From Scytonema sp. UIC 10036 (GTDB lineage: Bacteria; Cyanobacteriota; Cyanobacteriia; Cyanobacteriales; Nostocaceae): DNA of 18,518 bases. Position numbers and translations under genes: made by a program. The notes below the pieces were generated by a model that saw nothing but the letters and a program-made list of their open reading frames with translations, did not search any database and had not been told where the DNA came from. Shown piece after piece: positions 14,622-18,518 of the stretch (position 1 is the stretch's first letter; the number at the start of each line of letters is the position of its first letter). Location of the stretch: NCBI RefSeq assembly GCF_009725235.1, contig NZ_WJFC01000252.1, forward strand, positions 1 through 18,518. Reading direction: 5' to 3'.

Positions 14622-14769
14622 GGGAGCAATAGCACCCCTCTTATTATGCCCGCGTAAAGTATAGGTAATCTCCCTTGCAGGATAGAAGTAAATACATCCA
14701 ATCTTTGATAAATTAGCGAAATTTTGCTACCCAAGCATCAATTACACTGAAAGAAGTTGAATCAAAACA

Positions 14770-14859
14770 GGACTTACGTAACTTTAACGGTATTTTGAGT
14801 GTTGGATGCATTGGAGATCCCCCCAACCCCCCTTAAAAAGGGGGGCTTTGTGTGAGACC
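14770..14859. mobile_element. MITE-like element, copy 2
   Basis: Begins GGACTTACGTAA and ends TTTGTGTGAGACC, imperfect inverted ends. The interior shows AACGGTATTTTGAGTG and a CCCCCC...TTAAAAAGGGGGG hairpin. It is the same element and orientation as 13422-13508, about 1.35 kb away, with the paralogous pair between them. It lies close to the 3' end of tldD. Confidence 0.65.
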
Positions 14860-14874
14860 TAGATATACCTTCAA

Positions 14875-16272
14875 TCACGCAACTTCACCACCAACGACCA
14901 CATCACGAATTCGCAAACTGGGTCCCCCACAACCCACTGCTAAACCATTTTGCCCGCCTTTGCCACAACCACCGGATTCATCCCAGTAAAAATCATCCCC
15001 GATCGCTTCTATATCTGCCAGTGTTTGGAACACGTTCCCTGAAAGCGTCACATCTTTCACAGGTTCGGCAATTTTACCGTTTCTAATCATCCATGCTTCC
15101 CCCGCACTAAAGGTAAACATCTCCCCATTGGTCATTCCACCCAACCAATTACGAGCATAAACCCCTTCTTTAATATCACTAAATAAATCCCCTACAGGCG
15201 TCTTACCTCGTTCAATCCAAGTATTGGTCATCCGTACAAGGGGAGGAAAGTGATAGTTGAGACACCGGGCATTCCCCGTAGGCTCTTCATCTAATTTGCC
15301 TGCTGTTTCGCGGGAATGCAAGCGCCCCACCAATACGCCATCTTGAATCAGCTGTGTTGTCGTTGCTGGGGTACCTTCATCGTCGTAAAAATAGCTACCG
15401 CGATGTCCGCTGGGCGCAGCACCATCAAAAATTTGTAACTCTTTTGAACCGAACCGCCGCCCAATGGTCATCACTTCTAATAAATCTGGATTTTCATAAG
15501 CCATGTCTGCTTCGGAAAGATGCCCAAAGGCTTCATGGACAAACAACCCGGTGAGAATGGGGTCAATCACTACAGTGTAAGTATTTCCCTTCACTGATGG
15601 CAAAGATAATGCTGCAACTGCCCTTTGTGCTGCTAGTTTTACTTGCTCGTCTAAATTCATGAAATCTTCAAAAGCTTTGCGCGAACCAGAAGTTTCCCTT
15701 CCCGTTTGCACTGTCTCGCCATTTCTTGCCGTTGCAGCAAAACGGATTTCCATATCTACCCAGGATTGCTCGATATAGGTTTTTTCACTGGTGGCAATAA
15801 TGACTCTTTGAGTGCTGTCAGCATAACGCACTGAGGTAGTGGTAATTCGTCGGTCAACACTTTTGAGTAAATCCGTGTAGCGATCGCACAATTCTTTTTT
15901 CTGTTTAAGCGGAATTTGCCGGGGATCGGTTCCTGCTAGGGGCACATTGCATATATCTTGAACTATGTCAATAGGAGCTAATACAGTTTCCTCATCACCA
16001 ACGATTCTAGCTGCAGCAATGGCTTCTTCTATGCGATCGCGAATTGTCGAAAGCTGGTTAAAGCTACTAAACCCCCATCCCCCTTTATAACAAGCACGAA
16101 TTTGTCCGCCAATAGAAATGCCTTCGCTAAGAGTTTCTACTTTGTCTCCGCGCAACATGATGTCAGTTCCTTCAGCTTCTTCAAGGCGAATCATCAAATA
16201 ATCTACGCTGGATGAGTAGCGGGCGATGAGGTCAGTCAGCAGATTTTGAGCGTCAGCGAGTAAGGTCTGCAT
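14875..16272 (-). CDS. tldD: TldD-type metalloprotease
   Basis: A 465-residue subunit of the TldD/PmbA (TldE) zinc protease, a cytosolic heterodimer that degrades unfolded peptides and matures some ribosomal peptides and antitoxins. The zinc site is visible as HEAFGH (His246, Glu247, His251) with Cys448 in GLAVGCGGPSLRI as the third ligand. Other family signs are DGAAPSGHRGSYFYDDEG and the substrate-cleft segment RNWLGGMTNGEMFTFSAGEAWMIRNGK. Length and both ends fit the family. The PmbA partner is not in the window. The ATG at 16272 has no strong Shine-Dalgarno. The gene is divergent from the DUF2079 gene, with the tandem palindrome array between them. Confidence 0.93.
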   Translation of the reverse strand: MQTLLADAQNLLTDLIARYSSSVDYLMIRLEEAEGTDIMLRGDKVETLSEGISIGGQIRACYKGGWGFSSFNQLSTIRDRIEEAIAAARIVGDEETVLAPIDIVQDICNVPLAGTDPRQIPLKQKKELCDRYTDLLKSVDRRITTTSVRYADSTQRVIIATSEKTYIEQSWVDMEIRFAATARNGETVQTGRETSGSRKAFEDFMNLDEQVKLAAQRAVAALSLPSVKGNTYTVVIDPILTGLFVHEAFGHLSEADMAYENPDLLEVMTIGRRFGSKELQIFDGAAPSGHRGSYFYDDEGTPATTTQLIQDGVLVGRLHSRETAGKLDEEPTGNARCLNYHFPPLVRMTNTWIERGKTPVGDLFSDIKEGVYARNWLGGMTNGEMFTFSAGEAWMIRNGKIAEPVKDVTLSGNVFQTLADIEAIGDDFYWDESGGCGKGGQNGLAVGCGGPSLRIRDVVVGGEVA

Positions 16273-16360
16273 TTGTAATTAGGAGAACAATAACCAACTC
16301 TATTTATTGTCCCTTTAAAAAGGGAACTTTGAGGATTTCCTTGCTTAATAAGCTACGGTG

Positions 16361-16736
16361 TACACAAGTTGGATTTACCCCCTTAATCCCCCCTTATCAA
16401 GGGGGGAAATCAGAAATCGCGTTCCCTCCCCTTGACAAGGGGAGGGCTAGGGTGGGGTACACCAGTTGGATTTACCCCCTTAATCCCCCTTATCAAGGGG
16501 AAATCAGAAATCGCGTTCCCTCCCTTGACAAGGGGAGGGCTAGGTGGGGTACACCAGTTGGATTTACCCCCTAATCCCCCCTTGTAAAGGGGGAAATCAG
16601 AAATCGCGTTCCCTCCCTTGACAAGGGGAGGCTAGGGTGGGGTACACCAGTTGGATTTACCCCCTTAATCCCCCTTGTAAAGGGGGGAAATGGGAAATCG
16701 CGTTCCCTCCTTTATAAGGGGAGGGCTAGGGTGGGG
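16361..16736. repeat. Tandem array of four 92-97 bp double-palindrome units
   Basis: Units start at 16361, 16458, 16550 and 16643, each with TACAC(C/A)AGTTGGATTTACC, and the array ends at 16736. Each unit contains a CCCCCTTATCAAGGGGG-type stem, then AAATCAGAAATCGCGTTCCCTC, then a second stem around CCCTTGACAAGGGGAGGG, and ends GGCTAGGGTGGGG. Units differ mainly by gain or loss of single bases in the C and G runs. Unit 4 differs most (TTTATAAGG in the second stem and GGGAAATCGCG in place of CAGAAATCGCG). It lies between the divergent tldD and DUF2079 genes. Frame-breaking unit lengths show it is not coding. Confidence 0.85.
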
Positions 16737-16873
16737 AAAACCAAGACTGAGAAACATATCTTGGTTGAAATGCATCATGGGAAAAAATCAGCGCTTTTGT
16801 TGTTAGTATTTCAGCACGATCGCGCTCTACAATAATTGATTGCCCCGTTTCTTACAGTCAGGGTAAATGAGTG

Positions 16874-18518
16874 ATGCTCTCAAGATTGCGAAAAAAGCTA
16901 CAAATAGCCTCAGAATTGAAGCAAGAAGTACCAACTGATGTTAAAACAATACTTCCATTGGTAGGAATCTTCTTTGTCCTGTGTCTCTTAGTTACCCTAA
17001 ATCGTTACTACAGTTTTTACGCCTCTTTTGACCAAGGTATTTTTAACCAAGTTTTCTGGAATAACCTCCACGGACGCTTCTTTCAAAGTTCTCTTTCCTC
17101 AAGTCTTTCAACTAATGTTGTTCACGCTGGAGAAGTAGCCACTGTTTATTATCATCGGCTGGGTCAACATTTTACCCCTGCGCTGTTACTTTGGCTACCA
17201 ATATATGCTTTATTTCCCTCTGCAGCAACTTTAGTCGTTTTTCAGGTAATATTTATTACGGCTGCTGGTTTGGTGTTGTACTTGTTGGCGCGACATTATC
17301 TAGAACCACCTTTGGCAGCAATGATAACTGCTAGTTTCTACGGAGCCAACGCTGTTATCGGTCCCACTTTAAGCAACTTTCACGATATCAGTCAAATTCC
17401 GTTGTTTGTCTTCGGATTGCTTCTAGCAATGGAAAAGCGCTGGTGGCGTCTATTTTGGGTACTTGCTGTTTTGATTTTGGCGGTTCGTGAAGATGCTGGT
17501 ATCGGTTTATTTGGCGTTGGCGTTTACATGATTTTGAGCAAACGCTTTCCCCGTGCTGGGCTTGCTGTCTGTACTCTCAGTTTCAGTTATATCTTAGTTC
17601 TCACTAATGCAATCATGCCCCTGTTTTCCAAGGATATTTCCCAGCGTTTTATGTTGGAACGGTTTGGGCAATATGCGGATGGTGATGAAGCTTTTACTTT
17701 AGAAATTATCTGGGGAATGATTAGTAATCCTTGGCGATTGTTAGTAGAATTAGTTACACCTATAGACCGTACTATCAAGTATCTCTTGGGTCACTGGTTG
17801 CCTTTAGCATTTATCCCTGCTGTTGCTCCTGCGGCTTGGACGATCGCAGGTTTTCCCCTGCTGAAACTGTTTTTAGGTCAAGGTGATACAGTTCTGGCAA
17901 TTAACGTTCGCTATGCTTTAACTGTGGTCCCAGGGCTATTTTACGGGACGATTCTTTGGTGGTCTGAGTATCCAAAAGCGTTTAAACCATCATTTCGCCG
18001 TTTTTGGATTGGCTGTATTTGTCTTTCTCTACTCTTTTCTTTCACTTCCAGTAGTTCTGCTTTAAACAGAGCTTTTTATTTTTTACTACCAGATTCCTTT
18101 CAACCTTGGGTGTATGTATCCTTACCTCAACAATGGCACCATGTAGCGCAGATACATCCATTGTTGGCACAAATTCCACCATCTGCAAGCGTGTCTGCTA
18201 CTACCTACCTTGTCCCTCATCTTTCCAGTCGCCGTGAAATTATTCGCTTGCCTGCTTTAGAATTGCGAAATGATGAGCGTCAGGTGATACAAGTAGATTA
18301 TGCGATCGCAGATCTGTGGCAGTTGCAACAGTATCAAGCAGCATTTAAGGGCGAGCGCAGTTCCCTGCAAGAACTTGTCACCCTGATTGACCAACTCACT
18401 GGGGATCGAGAATATGGGATTATCGGCTTTAGAGATGGCGTCATTTTACTTAAGAAAGCCACTGCATCTGACGCACAAGCAACAGATGCTTGGCTATCTT
18501 TCCGTCAGAAATTAGGGG
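16874..18518 (+). CDS. DUF2079 multi-spanning membrane protein, 3' end outside the window
   Basis: An open frame runs without a stop from 16874 to the window edge (548 codons). The start is ATG 16874; a GTG directly before it at 16871 is also possible, and AGGG lies about 10 bases upstream. The N-terminus is a short basic segment, then many hydrophobic helices. YASFDQGIFNQVFWNNLHG and RLGQHFTPALLLWLPIYALFP resemble the FDQGIFxQxxW and HFSP motifs of the DUF2079 family, which is related to GT-C-type membrane glycosyltransferases; later NFHDISQIP and AVREDAGIGL also fit. The C-terminal part after about residue 430 is soluble and likely extracytoplasmic. Substrate unknown. Confidence 0.85.
   Translation, partial: MLSRLRKKLQIASELKQEVPTDVKTILPLVGIFFVLCLLVTLNRYYSFYASFDQGIFNQVFWNNLHGRFFQSSLSSSLSTNVVHAGEVATVYYHRLGQHFTPALLLWLPIYALFPSAATLVVFQVIFITAAGLVLYLLARHYLEPPLAAMITASFYGANAVIGPTLSNFHDISQIPLFVFGLLLAMEKRWWRLFWVLAVLILAVREDAGIGLFGVGVYMILSKRFPRAGLAVCTLSFSYILVLTNAIMPLFSKDISQRFMLERFGQYADGDEAFTLEIIWGMISNPWRLLVELVTPIDRTIKYLLGHWLPLAFIPAVAPAAWTIAGFPLLKLFLGQGDTVLAINVRYALTVVPGLFYGTILWWSEYPKAFKPSFRRFWIGCICLSLLFSFTSSSSALNRAFYFLLPDSFQPWVYVSLPQQWHHVAQIHPLLAQIPPSASVSATTYLVPHLSSRREIIRLPALELRNDERQVIQVDYAIADLWQLQQYQAAFKGERSSLQELVTLIDQLTGDREYGIIGFRDGVILLKKATASDAQATDAWLSFRQKLG

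Noticed and set aside
16329..16574. 81-residue ORF through the tandem array
   Set aside because: It arises from the repeat itself, and unit lengths of 97, 92 and 93 break any shared frame.
16361..16736. CRISPR array
   Set aside because: The whole 92-97 bp unit repeats; there are no unique spacers between short repeats, and no cas gene is present.
16867..16941. 24-residue ORF overlapping the start of the DUF2079 gene
   Set aside because: It is a chance frame; the hydrophobic DUF2079 frame starting at 16874 explains the region.

Overview
The window looks like chromosome from a filamentous (probably Nostocales-type) cyanobacterium. The octamer GCGATCGC (HIP1) recurs throughout, for example at 4061, 9032, 11359, 11492, 11933, 13582, 16036 and 18302. 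Gaps between genes are AT-rich and filled with the short C-run/G-run and CTCTGCG palindromes common in these genomes. The housekeeping genes (hemD, coaE, tldD) also read as cyanobacterial. I saw no rRNA, tRNA, CRISPR array, intact transposase or phage gene.

Layout. 1-2000 (+): 3' part of uroporphyrinogen-III synthase (hemD), then an SsuD-like flavin-dependent monooxygenase. 2005-3363 (-): an amidase-signature hydrolase, tail to tail with the monooxygenase. 3655-5403 (+): an asparagine-synthetase-like amide ligase without a glutaminase nucleophile. 5408-7011 (-): two related zinc-ribbon genes, one full length with membrane segments and one shrunken. 7350-10988 (-): a tight three-gene operon made of a single-pass membrane protein, a second glutaminase-less asparagine-synthetase-like enzyme, and a fold-III PLP-decarboxylase homologue. 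11209-11796 (+): coaE. 12148-12513 (+): a small conserved-looking ORF and a decayed copy of the membrane-protein gene. 12594-13333 (-): a UPF0175/PIN (DUF3368) toxin-antitoxin pair with a very clear ribosome binding site. 13521-14621 (-): two tandem, same-frame paralogous ORFs of unknown function, with a copy of the same short MITE-like element on each side. 14875-16272 (-): tldD. 16361-16736: four tandem copies of a 92-97 bp double-palindrome unit. 16874 to the end (+): a DUF2079 multi-spanning membrane protein cut by the window edge.

The most unusual part is 3.6-11 kb. Two asparagine-synthetase-like enzymes keep the ATP-pyrophosphatase loop but lack the N-terminal Cys, so they probably join or activate acids with an amine other than glutamine-derived ammonia. 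One is translationally coupled to an ornithine/diaminopimelate-decarboxylase homologue whose Schiff-base Lys, PLP-stacking His and substrate Asp are all replaced, while the phosphate-binding Gly-rich loop and EPGR motif remain. This may be an uncharacterised small-molecule pathway or a regulatory pseudoenzyme system. No product can be named from sequence.

The second theme is local duplication and decay. There is a shrunken zinc-ribbon paralogue that shares both ends of its full-length neighbour, an inverted and broken copy of the operon's first gene 2 kb away, and a two-repeat gene apparently split by an in-frame TGA.
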